Shown: positions 9,718 through 18,982 of the stretch, piece after piece
Layout of the letters: every line of letters starts with the position of its first letter
How positions within the stretch are numbered: the first letter of the stretch is position 1
Origin: Rhodopirellula sp.
GTDB lineage: Bacteria > Planctomycetota > Planctomycetia > Pirellulales > Pirellulaceae
Length of the DNA stretch: 37,403 nt
Assembly: GCA_002689655.1 (NCBI GenBank)
Contig: NZHC01000143.1
Coordinates: forward strand, 20,030 to 57,432
Reading direction: 5' to 3'
Position numbers and translations under genes: made by a program
Notes under the pieces: generated by a model
The model's database searches: none
What the model saw: the letters and a program-made list of their open reading frames with translations, nothing else
What the model was told of the DNA's origin: nothing

Positions 9718-10066
9718 GAACTCCGAAAATTACAGGGAAAGTAGAAGAACCGGGGAACCCCGGGAAAAAACGCACCCTTAGAGTATCATTTAAGGACCTC
9801 TGTGGCAACTTAAAAACGCGTGCATTGCAACAAAGGGCGGAAACTATTGGGCTGACACTGTGGCTTGGAGGACCGGATGACTTTATCCGCGTTACTGTGG
9901 TGAACGCCAAAGCAAAAATTCACTAAAAACACGGATTCGATCTGCAAGCCGGGAAGTGCTTTGTTGGCGTCAATCGGAAGCTTCGAACCAGTTTTTTTTG
10001 TAACCTTTTGTGTCGTTCGTTGGTTCGCATGCAGCAGATTCCGTGGCAGATCTTGTGGAGATAGCT
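9718..10066. other. gene-free leader and promoter region of the DUF1559 gene
   Basis: No gene is visible. On the minus strand there is a promoter-like pair at 9780-9808 and a small GC-rich inverted repeat (ccggggaaccccgg, 9750-9763) that would sit in the 5' leader about 33 nt before the start codon. Confidence 0.5.
9780..9808 (-). promoter_or_regulatory. candidate promoter of the DUF1559 gene
   Basis: On the minus strand TTGCCA (5 of 6 matches to the -35 consensus) is followed 17 bases later by TACTCT, preceded by TGA as in extended -10 elements. Transcription would start about 60 bases before the ATG. The -10 match is poor, and planctomycete promoters are little characterised, so this is tentative. 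Confidence 0.3.
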
Positions 10067-11866
10067 CTACGGCGACGATTCGCCCCTTAATCGTGTCAGA
10101 CCTTGTTGGGCCACTTCATCGAAAGGATTTTTCCTCAACGCTCGTTGGTAGCTCTCCATTGCTTCTGCTGGTTCGTCCATTACTTCAAATAAGGATCCAA
10201 GCCAAGTGTCCACAGGTTCTAGCAAAGGATCAATCGCCAATGCTTGCTGATAGCAGCGAATTGCTTTTTGGGGCTCATTGCTCTGTTCGTAGGCACGACC
10301 CAGATTGGCGTAAGCCTCCGCAAGCCCCGGTTCAGCGTCAATCGCATTCAGTAGATAGTCGATCGATTCGCGGAGATCATCGTTCATGCCTGCTGCGACT
10401 CCTGCATTCATGTAGGAACTTGCATTGAGCATGGATTCATCATGAATCGGCAGATTGCAGACCACTATCGAGACGATTGTCACTCCGATGGGGGTTCGAA
10501 AAGAAGCCCAGTCTCGAGAGCGAAGCATGTTAATGAGTACTGGCATGCCGCCAGCTGCAAAAAGGATCAGTAGCGGTACCAGAGGTTCGCGGTAGCGACC
10601 CAAGATAAAGAAACCAATGATGGCTGCCACCATCACGAGCGTGAATGCATAAAACAGGGAAAGTCGCCGCCACCGCTTTCTTGTCACAATTACTCCCCAA
10701 ATCGCGAGTGGGCAAAGGGCTCCGAAATTCCACACTGGGGCAAGCACGCGTAGCGTGAACGAGAAGTCTCGATAGACTCGCATGCTCTCGACATCAGGCA
10801 CTTCGAATCGGTTCACCACCATGAGCGATTTGATCATTAGCAATTCGAGCCAACGTATGGGATTCTGTTTGATTTCATCAAATGATCTTTCGAACCAATA
10901 GCGTGAAACCTCGCGCGATGTCAAATCCCGCCCTTCGTCCTGTTCTGCAAGTCGCTGAGCATCCGCGCGTTCATATTTAGGCGTTTCATGTCCAGGTACT
11001 AAAGGGCGGTAGAGTCCATTGGAATTGGGGTTATTCCCAATGTAAAAGTTGGGCCCTGCTTGAAAGGTCGTGGGTGACCATTCGCCACCCAAGGACGCGT
11101 TCCTGGCGGCCACAGGAAGCAGCACAGCCGCGAGCCCTATGGCATAACTGACCACTGCCGCTACTTTTCCCGCACGTACTGCTGGTATTCGTAATGCCAT
11201 CCAGATTGGAATCACCGGGACCCATAGCAATGCGTTTTCGCGGGTCAGTACAAGCAAGCCCAGCGTGACGCCGGCGAATAACGAGTGAAATTTGGAAGCT
11301 CGTCGACTCAGGTAAGAACATTCAGCCAAGAGCAGGCACAGCAGAAATGAAGCCAACGCTGTTTTTTGTATGATCCCGTCGTAATAAATTGCGGGGGGAT
11401 AGAGGGCATACATGGCGGCAGCAATCAAACCCACTCGTCGATTGAATGCATGACGTCCGGCGATTCCGAGCAGCCCGACACTAAGCGTGCCCAAGATGAT
11501 CTGAAAAAAACGAAGACCGAACGTGCCTGCAGAAAATCCCTTGATGAGGACTGCGAGCGTGTAAGGATAAAGCGGAGCCTGATAGAAAGTCTGTTTTCCG
11601 TACCAATCCCCGGATGCGATTTGCTCGGCCCAATCAACGTAGCCCCGAGCATCACCCATCAACTGCACCACCGTTGGCAACTCGAATGTCTGCAACAGAT
11701 TTAGCAGTCGCAAAAAAAATGCTACCAAGCAAATACTGCCAAGTAGCATTTTGAAAGATTTTTTTCGAGTGGTGATGACAACTGGTTGTGCCACTGTCGC
11801 TGGATGGCGACGTGATTCATGCCTGTTGCCACTCGCTTCAGACGGCCGCCTCTTTCGCTTGCTCAT
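10067..11866 (-). CDS. GT39/PMT_2-like membrane glycosyltransferase with C-terminal TPRs
   Basis: About 599 residues. A very basic N-terminus precedes multiple transmembrane helices. The first extracytoplasmic loop carries the family's acidic and Tyr/Pro-rich pattern (MGDARGYVDWAEQI, then YQAPLYPYTLAVL), typical of GT-C enzymes that use polyprenyl-phosphate sugars. The last about 115 residues form three TPRs (AEAYANLGRAYEQSNEPQKA, then QQALAIDPLLEP and YQRALRKNPFDE). The frame is open back to 11956, but that start would overlap the small lipoprotein gene; ATG 11866 leaves a 49-bp gap and begins MSKRKRR. The acceptor is unknown. It is the last gene of a minus-strand run of sugar-transfer genes. 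Confidence 0.85.
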   Translation of the reverse strand: MSKRKRRPSEASGNRHESRRHPATVAQPVVITTRKKSFKMLLGSICLVAFFLRLLNLLQTFELPTVVQLMGDARGYVDWAEQIASGDWYGKQTFYQAPLYPYTLAVLIKGFSAGTFGLRFFQIILGTLSVGLLGIAGRHAFNRRVGLIAAAMYALYPPAIYYDGIIQKTALASFLLCLLLAECSYLSRRASKFHSLFAGVTLGLLVLTRENALLWVPVIPIWMALRIPAVRAGKVAAVVSYAIGLAAVLLPVAARNASLGGEWSPTTFQAGPNFYIGNNPNSNGLYRPLVPGHETPKYERADAQRLAEQDEGRDLTSREVSRYWFERSFDEIKQNPIRWLELLMIKSLMVVNRFEVPDVESMRVYRDFSFTLRVLAPVWNFGALCPLAIWGVIVTRKRWRRLSLFYAFTLVMVAAIIGFFILGRYREPLVPLLILFAAGGMPVLINMLRSRDWASFRTPIGVTIVSIVVCNLPIHDESMLNASSYMNAGVAAGMNDDLRESIDYLLNAIDAEPGLAEAYANLGRAYEQSNEPQKAIRCYQQALAIDPLLEPVDTWLGSLFEVMDEPAEAMESYQRALRKNPFDEVAQQGLTRLRGESSP

Positions 11867-11915
11867 GGTGATACACGAATTGACAGCGTAAGGTGATGGC
11901 CAGTCTCGGCACTGA

Positions 11916-12089
11916 TTACTCGTCGCCTTCCTCTTCCTCTTCGGAGTCCATTTCATCTTCGTAGGCTTGGTCTTCTGCCTCGGTGCTCTGAGCAGGTGCC
12001 TCGATAAGAGTTGTTTCAGTGCTTGAAGTGCAACCAGTCACGAAGAACAGTGAAAGAGTGAACATCATTGCAAGGAGTGTGCGAGTCAT
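11916..12089 (-). CDS. small acidic lipoprotein (57 aa)
   Basis: A 57-residue protein. MTRTLLAMMFTLSLFFVTGC is a textbook lipoprotein signal with lipobox VTGC and the acylated Cys at residue 20. The mature 38 residues start TSSTETT and end in a strongly acidic tail with a run of five Glu before GDE. A ribosome binding site (GGAAGAA) lies about 5 bases upstream of the ATG. It lies between two membrane-protein genes on the same strand and defines the start of the downstream glycosyltransferase. Function is unknown; the acidic tail could bind cations or a basic partner, which is speculation. Confidence 0.75.
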   Translation of the reverse strand: MTRTLLAMMFTLSLFFVTGCTSSTETTLIEAPAQSTEAEDQAYEDEMDSEEEEEGDE

Positions 12090-12286
12090 TTTTTTCTTCC
12101 AAGTGGATTTCGGTTGGGATAATTTCCTTAACTCGTATGGTGATCGAGTCAGCGGGCCGTGGCAAGGACCGGTCAGGGATTTTAATGACCTCTTTTTTGA
12201 CTTCGTTTCTCAGGTCCGGTTATGACACAAATCACGATTCTTATGCTCTGACGCCCCTGCGGAGGGCTGGCTCGGTCCCCTGCGAG

Positions 12287-13585
12287 CTAATTGGTTAAAT
12301 ACTGAATGAACCAGATCAGAGTCGAGCTGCAGGGGCTCAGCACGGTTGCCATGATGATTTCCCAGTTGGTCGAAAGCAGTGAGATCAAGGCGGCTAGGAA
12401 AACTGGCCCGGTTAGCGACTTCGTTGGGCTGGCGGCGATGTTGGTATCAAAATCGTTTGAAGGTTCAAAATTTTCAGCGTTCAACTCCGGTTTGGCTTTC
12501 TTGCGGACATTGCGATGCCGTTTACCGTTTGCGGTACGCGTTGTTGTCTGCTCCTTAAATTTGCGTGATTTGGTGGGTTCGTCGTTCTTTAATGTGGGTG
12601 TGAGTGATGCGAGTGCTGCAAAAATTAATGGAAAGGCAAAACAACTGGCACGGGAGACATCCAAGACGATCAGGCAGGATCCAACACATCCCACTGCGGC
12701 GATCAAGATACTTAAACTGACAAGGGGTGAGCGACTTTGCAAGTTTGTCCAAATTGCCATCGCGAGCAGGATCCACGCTCCCTCAAAGCAGCTCCAGCCA
12801 GCTAGTTGGTAATAGGCTGTCGATGTCAGTAGGTTCTCGCCAAGCATGCTGAAGTCGGCTGGAGACCAGATGGCCTCCAAAAGTTTTCGTGAAATGATGT
12901 AGCTCAAGATTGCTCCAACCAGCATCCAACAACGGTTTTGGCGAGCCTTCCTGTCCATGTTTATCAGGAATAACACCGTCATGCCGATCAACATCAAAGA
13001 CATGATGGCACGTTCATCTGTCCAGCAGGCCAAAAATGCGCACCCCGTGAACAGGATCGGGCGATCGATCAACATCAGGGTCAGGGCAACCAGACCAATC
13101 GCAACACCATCGAATGGTTTAGGTTCGAAGTTCATCGAGAAGCAGGCGTTGGATGCGTATAGTCCAGCCAGGATTAGCGATGTTCCCACAGCGATATTTC
13201 GATCACTGGTAATCCGGTATCCCGTGATGATTCCGGACAAGAGAAACAGGCAGCCACCGAGTGATGCCGGAAAATAGGGATGCCAGTCCAGTTGCTTTGC
13301 AAGAAAAAGACAGGCGGCGCTGAACACTCGAGGTGTCAGTTTGGCCCCGTGGCTTCGGGCCCCAGAATCAGCAGGTATCGTCAATCCTGCTGTATCGGCG
13401 AACGGCTGATCCGCTTTCAGTTCATACGCGGGCGGTAAGGGGGGATTTGCATCATTCCACGCCAAGCCATCCCGGAAGACTGCTGGCACACAGCTGAACG
13501 ATAGTGCCGCGAACAGGGAAAGAAGCCAAACCTTGCAAATCCAAAATGGGCCAGCAGTAACGAAGTTGAGGAAACGGATGATCAT
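12287..13585 (-). CDS. polytopic membrane protein of the sugar-transfer cluster, unknown function
   Basis: A 432-residue protein with about nine hydrophobic segments and an N-terminal signal anchor (FWICKVWLLSLFAALSFSCV). After it comes a Pro-rich periplasmic stretch (NPPLPPAYEL). A basic cytoplasmic linker rich in Lys, Arg and Thr (RTANGKRHRNVRKKAKPE) lies near residue 355, before a last hydrophobic segment. I find no convincing GT-C motif, though the topology would allow one. It is transcribed with the GT39-like gene, 82 bp downstream of it. A role in handling lipid-linked sugars is inferred from context only. Confidence 0.75.
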   Translation of the reverse strand: MIIRFLNFVTAGPFWICKVWLLSLFAALSFSCVPAVFRDGLAWNDANPPLPPAYELKADQPFADTAGLTIPADSGARSHGAKLTPRVFSAACLFLAKQLDWHPYFPASLGGCLFLLSGIITGYRITSDRNIAVGTSLILAGLYASNACFSMNFEPKPFDGVAIGLVALTLMLIDRPILFTGCAFLACWTDERAIMSLMLIGMTVLFLINMDRKARQNRCWMLVGAILSYIISRKLLEAIWSPADFSMLGENLLTSTAYYQLAGWSCFEGAWILLAMAIWTNLQSRSPLVSLSILIAAVGCVGSCLIVLDVSRASCFAFPLIFAALASLTPTLKNDEPTKSRKFKEQTTTRTANGKRHRNVRKKAKPELNAENFEPSNDFDTNIAASPTKSLTGPVFLAALISLLSTNWEIIMATVLSPCSSTLIWFIQYLTN

Positions 13586-13667
13586 GGCTGGCAGGTCGGG
13601 TACGAGTAGGTTAAAGCCAGTTTTATGACTGGGTCCCGTGTTCTTTTTGAGGTCACGTGATTCTCAA

Positions 13668-15206
13668 TCATGACGCGGTTGTACTTGCCACACAACGGTT
13701 TGCGGAGGTGCATTTGGACCACATCCAGTAGCCGGTGCGTTCAGTAACCGCTCCTAGAATAAGCATGGTGGGTGGAATGATTGGCAATGTATATCGTTCC
13801 CATGCAAATGGCATCCACATGATCAAAAGAAATAATGCGATTGACCACCAAAGCACGATGATGATTCCCACGGAACGTTTCTGAATACATTCATACGCTG
13901 TCCATATGACGATCAGACAGAGAATGGTAAATGCAATAGGACCACCGCATACCAAATTAGCTAGAGCTTGCGCCGTCTCTGAGACACTGTTCAATCGCCC
14001 CCCAAGCATGACCTCCTGTATATCCGCGGTCAGTGTATGTTCATACGAAAGAGCCATGACGCCGTCGACTGGATCACCGTACAGCGTTGGGTTGGAACCA
14101 ATGAATAGAAACACCGCGATGGTCGCAACCAGTAATAGCATCGTTACACGGGTGCTCACGGTCACAAGGTCCAGTTGAAGAGGGTGGATTTCGTCTCCCA
14201 CAGCCGTCTTGTTTTTCTGAGGTGAACTGTGGTTTCTAAAATGCTGATGCAATAGTTTTACTGTGTACCAGATGCCGCACACAGCAGCAGTTGCGGCAAC
14301 TACCAGCGAGTTCATTTTTGACCCGCAGGCAAAGGCCAGCATGATGCCTGTGAATAGGGCCATGCTTGCCCGTTGAAGCCATTGCCTGCTGGTGAGAGAA
14401 TTTATTGGCTTGCGAATCGTGGTTTTGCCTCTCGTTTCCTTGGGGAATCGCTTGACGTTTGCCTCCACTTTCGGGCTTGCTGTCAAGCAAAGAATGTACG
14501 CTATCCCCACCATGAACCAGATTGAGAATGCGATTGCGATGATGTCTATCATCGCCAGAGAACATGATTCAATGACGATCGGGTGCAAGCTGAAGAGAAC
14601 CCCTGCTATTACGCCCCCCGCTTTCCAATCGCATTGTTGGCCAAGCACTGCGATTCCGATCGCTGCAAACATGCCAAACAGAAGGGTGGTGCGTCGGGTG
14701 GTGACGAGCTGCGCGTCCTCGAGTGGTAGCGTCTGACCGCTGCGTATTGAATCTCGCATCGAAGGGGTCACTCTTGTTGCCACAGCCAGGCGTTTTTCAA
14801 AAGCTTCATCGCTTCCCCAAGCATTCGGAATATCTGCGAATATCAGATAAAACGAACCGAGCAGGTCAGGGGTCGTGATTGGGTGACCAGCAATTTGTAA
14901 CGCAAACCCAATCACGTACTTGCCCAGCACCGGATTTTCGCGAGCAGGAAGTAGTTGCCAATCTGGGTTGGACGCGTCGCCCTCGACGACAGCAAGTTGG
15001 TAGTAATAGCTAGAGCCGATCCAGTAGACTTCGTCCTCATGGATGCGATTAGCAGGAAAGAACAAACTTGCCGCTAGAACAGTGAAGGCGGGCAGGATGC
15101 AGGCAAGACGCCATCGAGTGCGATGTTGATCGCCTGACTTTGGTGGGTGGGTTGCGTCATTCGTTGCCGACGATGCTTTCCGTTTTTGTTTCGCGTTTTT
15201 GCTCAA
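13668..15206 (-). CDS. GT39/PMT-like dolichyl(polyprenyl)-phosphate sugar transferase
   Basis: About 512 residues with a basic N-terminus (SKNAKQKRKASS) and about ten transmembrane helices. The first loop has HEDEVYWIGSSYYYQ followed by NPVLGKYVIGFALQIAG, the acidic-pair loop typical of the PMT/GT39 family that moves a sugar from a polyprenyl phosphate to protein or lipid. The frame is open to a GTG at 15299, but the start is most likely TTG at 15206: GGGGAGG lies 7 bases upstream, and the TTG overlaps the upstream gene's stop as TTGA, so translation is probably coupled. Its partner upstream would make the lipid-linked donor. Whether it glycosylates proteins or lipids cannot be told. Confidence 0.82.
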   Translation of the reverse strand: MSKNAKQKRKASSATNDATHPPKSGDQHRTRWRLACILPAFTVLAASLFFPANRIHEDEVYWIGSSYYYQLAVVEGDASNPDWQLLPARENPVLGKYVIGFALQIAGHPITTPDLLGSFYLIFADIPNAWGSDEAFEKRLAVATRVTPSMRDSIRSGQTLPLEDAQLVTTRRTTLLFGMFAAIGIAVLGQQCDWKAGGVIAGVLFSLHPIVIESCSLAMIDIIAIAFSIWFMVGIAYILCLTASPKVEANVKRFPKETRGKTTIRKPINSLTSRQWLQRASMALFTGIMLAFACGSKMNSLVVAATAAVCGIWYTVKLLHQHFRNHSSPQKNKTAVGDEIHPLQLDLVTVSTRVTMLLLVATIAVFLFIGSNPTLYGDPVDGVMALSYEHTLTADIQEVMLGGRLNSVSETAQALANLVCGGPIAFTILCLIVIWTAYECIQKRSVGIIIVLWWSIALFLLIMWMPFAWERYTLPIIPPTMLILGAVTERTGYWMWSKCTSANRCVASTTAS

Positions 15207-15220
15207 TGAGTTTCCTCCCC
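15203..15220 (-). promoter_or_regulatory. ribosome binding site and TTGA stop/start overlap
   Basis: The minus strand reads GGGGAGGAAACTCATTGAGC. GGGGAGG is an excellent Shine-Dalgarno sequence inside the end of the GT2 gene. TTG starts the GT39-like protein and the overlapping TGA stops GT2. This decides the start of the downstream gene and suggests coupled, roughly equal synthesis. Confidence 0.8.
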
Positions 15221-16018
15221 GGATTGAGAAGAACAGGATCCGTCCTTGACTTGACCTGTTGCGAGATAATCGCCGCGGCTGAAATACTTTTCGAGCCACA
15301 CATAAGCAATGATGAAAAAATAGCGGCTTCCCATTTCTCGCATCTTAAGTTTCGCGACGCCTGATCGACGATTTTTCCAAGTGATGGGGATGACTTTCCA
15401 ACTATAGCCACGAACGATAGCTTTCAGTGGTAGTTCAACAGTCAAGTTGAAGTGTGGTGAAATCAATGGCTGGCAACCTTGCACCGTTGAGGCGCGATAC
15501 GCTTTGAAGGCGTTAGTGGTATCGTTGAGCCTGATCCTGAAAAGCACGCGAATCAGATTGTTGACTAGCCGATTCAGTCTCAGCTTCAACCACGGGTAGT
15601 CGATTACACCGCCCCCCTTCATGAAGCGGCTTCCAAACACACAGTCCCAGCCCTCATTCAGAAGCTCCCAATAGCGGACTACATCATTGGAGTCGTCAGA
15701 TTCATCAGCCATCATGACGACGATCGCATCACCTTCGGCGGCATCGATACCGCAGCAGACAGCGCGACCGAAACCGCTCTCCGAATCATTCTTAACCGGA
15801 CTCAGGGCATCATTCGAAATCGCCATGTCTTGAAGTATGGCCCAAGTTGAATCACTGCTGTGATCATCAACCACCACAATTTGATGAGGGATTGATTTTA
15901 GTTTCAAAGTCAGGTGTAGATGTTCAACGGTCGACGCAATGCATCCCGCCTCATCCATCGCAGGGATGACGACGCTGAGCAGCGAGAGTGGGGCTTTCGA
16001 TGCTTTTGTCGTGTTCAT
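15203..16018 (-). CDS. GT2 glycosyltransferase, polyprenyl-phosphate sugar synthase-like
   Basis: A 271-residue protein of GT-A fold. LLSVVIPAMDEAGCI is the nucleotide-sugar binding start, IVVVDDHSSDSTW the second conserved strand and loop, and VVMMADESDD the metal-binding acidic region. The later NDTTNAFKAYR and FNLTVELPLKAIVRGYSWKVIPI match dolichyl-phosphate mannose synthase-like enzymes, and YFFIIAYVWLEKYF ends the domain. No membrane helix pair is appended, so it should be cytosolic or peripheral. It is the first gene of the minus-strand sugar cluster, and its stop overlaps the start of the GT39-like gene. The sugar is not determinable from sequence. Confidence 0.88.
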   Translation of the reverse strand: MNTTKASKAPLSLLSVVIPAMDEAGCIASTVEHLHLTLKLKSIPHQIVVVDDHSSDSTWAILQDMAISNDALSPVKNDSESGFGRAVCCGIDAAEGDAIVVMMADESDDSNDVVRYWELLNEGWDCVFGSRFMKGGGVIDYPWLKLRLNRLVNNLIRVLFRIRLNDTTNAFKAYRASTVQGCQPLISPHFNLTVELPLKAIVRGYSWKVIPITWKNRRSGVAKLKMREMGSRYFFIIAYVWLEKYFSRGDYLATGQVKDGSCSSQSGEETH

Positions 16019-16525
16019 GGTGTTGGAAAGATGCGTTTGGAAAAAATGCGGGCGATGATTGTCGGCTAGCAGGACGAACTTGTGAGTGGCTGGTCGATTT
16101 GTTTCGCAACCTTTCGCCCGATCTGAACTTCAACGCTTTGGATTGGTGACACGCTGCCATCGAGCCACCCTGAGATGCAGGATGGAAACCTTACTGATCG
16201 TTCCTCCGATGTCACGAGAGTCCGTGCCGTTTGGTTTGTACCCGAATGTACTCAATCGCAGAGGGTAACTGACCCAAGAGTCTAATTGCTGTTTTGCTGT
16301 TTCGCAGTGGTGCTAGCCTGGGAAAGCGGGTTCAGGGGGAATGCGAATTTTGTAGGGGCAGATACTGATTTCTGTCCACTGGCAAAAAAGGCCTCGTTTC
16401 GCCAACATTACTAATGGGGTGCACGACAGGGAATGCCTCTGGTTCCACGGGTTTGCGGTGCAGATTCCGCTTTCAGTATCCCAGCAAACGCATTGGCTTT
16501 GATCAAATTGGTGTGAGAATTGACC
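16019..16525. other. gene-free divergent promoter region
   Basis: This 507-bp stretch lies between the divergent GT2 and exporter genes and should hold promoters for both. I see no repeat or RNA gene. A 28-codon plus-strand frame at 16181-16267 is too short to support. Confidence 0.5.
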
Positions 16526-18982
16526 ATGAACCACGAAGATTTGCTGCGGCAGAAATATCTTCGACGGTTGAAGGTCGGCGTTGCACTGTTGGCTCTGCTC
16601 GCCATTCCAGCAATCTTTCATTCGCATGCTGCGATCGAATCGCTGTTCAATCGACCTTCGGACTGGATCCCGAATAGCGTTTCAGAGAAGACTGAATTTG
16701 ATAACTTTGTGAAGAACTTTTCTGCAGCTGATCTGGTCATGATCGCTTGGGATGGATCCGATCTGGACGCGGTTTCACTTGCAGTGGTTGCGACCGCTCT
16801 GAACCCACTGGTTGAACCCAGTCAAGTTAGTGAGAGCGGGGCTGTGGATGAGGTGATTGCCAAAGGTTTGCAGGAAAAACTTGGCCCGGAGGTGTCTGCA
16901 ACGGTTGCCGATATGGTTGTCGGTTTGCGTGAAAAGTCCGGATTGAAGTATCCACTAAAGTGGTTGCGCACCGGGACAGAAACTCTTGATCTTCTAACTT
17001 CCTCGCCCGTGAATCTTCCTCGCGATGCTGCCGTCCGCCGTCTGCAGGGGTCGCTTATCGGTAAGGATGGTAGCCAAACTTGTCTCCTTGTGTCTTTCTC
17101 GATGTCTGGACTTGAGCAACGACGTCTTCTGATTCCTGGTATTCGAGAAATCATTTGCGAGGTGACTGACCGGGACGTTAGTCAGGTGTCCGTGGTGGGC
17201 GGACCGTTCGAGGGTGGAACGGTTGATGCTGAGAGTGTGCGATCAATGCGTGTCTTTACACTTCCCTCAGCTTTGATTGCAGCTGTGTTGTGTTTGATTT
17301 GTTTGCGTTCGATTCCCTTGACGGCATCGATTGTGGCGATTGCGGTGATCGGTGAAGGCCTTGTGCTTGCGATGGTCTACTACACCGGTGTTCCAATGAA
17401 TGCTGTTCTGATCGTTTTGCCCCCGCTGATTTTTGTCTTAACGGTTTCTGCAGGGATCCATTTGAGTAACTACTATTTGGATGCCGCGTCAGATTTTCCA
17501 GAGTTGTCACGGGCTGAGGCGGCTCGTCTTGCGATGAAAGCAGGTGTCCCACCCTGTTGCCTGGCAACAGGAACGACAGTGGTGGGACTAAGTTCGCTGA
17601 TGTTGGTCCGACTGGAACCTGTGCGGATCTTTGGTGGTGTTGCATCGCTGGGCGTCATTGTGACGCTCCTGTTGCTTTTTCTGCTGTTGCCGGGTGCTAT
17701 GGTGCTCACCAAATCGCGTCAGAAAGGGAACGCGGATCCGGATAGGCAGCGTGATGGACTGGCCGCTTGGCTACGGCTATGGATGCGTCGGCGGCTTGCC
17801 CGGCCGTGGCCCACGATTCTTGGTTTTCTGGTTGTGTCGAGCATTTTATCAATGGGTTTGGCTCGACTTGAAAGCACCGTGAATGTGCCCCGAATGTTTC
17901 TGCCGGACAGTGATATTCGAACTCAATATGAATGGTTCGAGAATCACGTGGCACCAACTGTGACTGGTGAGTTGCTGCTGGCATTTCCCGAAATGACTGA
18001 GGATGATGATCCGTTGAAGCGGTTGGCCGTGGTTGCCAAGTCTCATACGCGATTGTTGAAACTTGAAGATGTCGACGGTGTCTTGTCAGCGGTGACGTTT
18101 GTGCCAGCGATTTCCAGAAAACGTACTGTGGCGGCTACAGCACAACGCAGTGTCGTTCGTAAACTTGTCAGAGACCCTGACTCGTCGCTTCGGCAACTGG
18201 GGTTCATTGCACGCGATAAAGGGAAGGAAATTTGGCGAATCAGTGTTCGCATGCCACAGCAGGCAGAAGATGATTCCCGTGGGGCACTCGAGAACATTCG
18301 GAACGCGATCAAGGAAGTCGTTGCTGACAGCAAAGTACCGGTTCAGGCATCGCTGACCGGTGGCGTTGTCATTGTCCAGAAGTCTCAGGAAATCCTGCTG
18401 AGAGATCTTTTTCGTAGTTTCATGACCGCCTTTGCTGTAATCGCTATCGTCATGGTGTTGATGTTGCGCAGCGTGTTGGGGGGGGTGATCGCTATGGCTC
18501 CCAACCTGTTTCCTACGGTCGCATTGTTTGGTTCCATGGGCTTGTTGGCAATTCCGCTGGATATAGGATCGGTCATGTCGGCGAGTGTGGCCCTGGGAAT
18601 TGCGGTGGATGATACGGTTCACCTGCTCAGCAGATTTGGGTCCCGCCGTGCACGTGGGCTTGGTCAGATTCGTGCCGCCTACGGTGCGCTCACACAGTGC
18701 GGATGGGCAATGTTTCAGACCACCTTGGTTTGTGGGCTTTCATTAATGGCATACTGGTTCAGTGATTTTGTGCCCACAAGCCAGTTCTCGCTATTCATGC
18801 TTGGATTGCTAGCCAGTGCCCTGTTGGGCGTTGTGTTGCTGTTACCTGCCTTGATGGCAAGTGCATTGGGCCGATGGTTGTCATCAACGATCGGCTCGAA
18901 TCCAGCAGCCACCATTTCATCAGACAAGCCAGAGCCGACTCGACCTCGGGATATACGCCGAGTACCGACGCGATGGGAATAG
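16526..18982 (+). CDS. RND/MMPL-family exporter
   Basis: An 818-residue inner-membrane transporter with the duplicated RND layout: one helix near residues 18-37, a periplasmic domain, a five-helix bundle at about 250-390, a second single helix near 430, a second periplasmic domain, and a last bundle at about 625-790. The motif SASVALGIAVDDTVHLLSRF is the conserved Asp-pair helix of the MMPL/HpnN branch, which uses proton motive force to move lipids or other hydrophobic molecules. ATG 16526 is preferred over an in-frame TTG at 16520; the ribosome binding site is weak. It has no adjacent membrane-fusion or outer-membrane partner. The last codons (Arg-Trp-Glu-stop) are written by the first unit of a tandem repeat. 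Confidence 0.9.
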   Translation: MNHEDLLRQKYLRRLKVGVALLALLAIPAIFHSHAAIESLFNRPSDWIPNSVSEKTEFDNFVKNFSAADLVMIAWDGSDLDAVSLAVVATALNPLVEPSQVSESGAVDEVIAKGLQEKLGPEVSATVADMVVGLREKSGLKYPLKWLRTGTETLDLLTSSPVNLPRDAAVRRLQGSLIGKDGSQTCLLVSFSMSGLEQRRLLIPGIREIICEVTDRDVSQVSVVGGPFEGGTVDAESVRSMRVFTLPSALIAAVLCLICLRSIPLTASIVAIAVIGEGLVLAMVYYTGVPMNAVLIVLPPLIFVLTVSAGIHLSNYYLDAASDFPELSRAEAARLAMKAGVPPCCLATGTTVVGLSSLMLVRLEPVRIFGGVASLGVIVTLLLLFLLLPGAMVLTKSRQKGNADPDRQRDGLAAWLRLWMRRRLARPWPTILGFLVVSSILSMGLARLESTVNVPRMFLPDSDIRTQYEWFENHVAPTVTGELLLAFPEMTEDDDPLKRLAVVAKSHTRLLKLEDVDGVLSAVTFVPAISRKRTVAATAQRSVVRKLVRDPDSSLRQLGFIARDKGKEIWRISVRMPQQAEDDSRGALENIRNAIKEVVADSKVPVQASLTGGVVIVQKSQEILLRDLFRSFMTAFAVIAIVMVLMLRSVLGGVIAMAPNLFPTVALFGSMGLLAIPLDIGSVMSASVALGIAVDDTVHLLSRFGSRRARGLGQIRAAYGALTQCGWAMFQTTLVCGLSLMAYWFSDFVPTSQFSLFMLGLLASALLGVVLLLPALMASALGRWLSSTIGSNPAATISSDKPEPTRPRDIRRVPTRWE

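Noticed and set aside
16181-16267. 28-codon frame (METLLIVPPMSRESVPFGLY...) that loosely recalls the start of B12-binding radical SAM proteins
   Set aside because: Far too short, and nothing downstream continues the domain in any frame; likely chance or an unrecognisable remnant.
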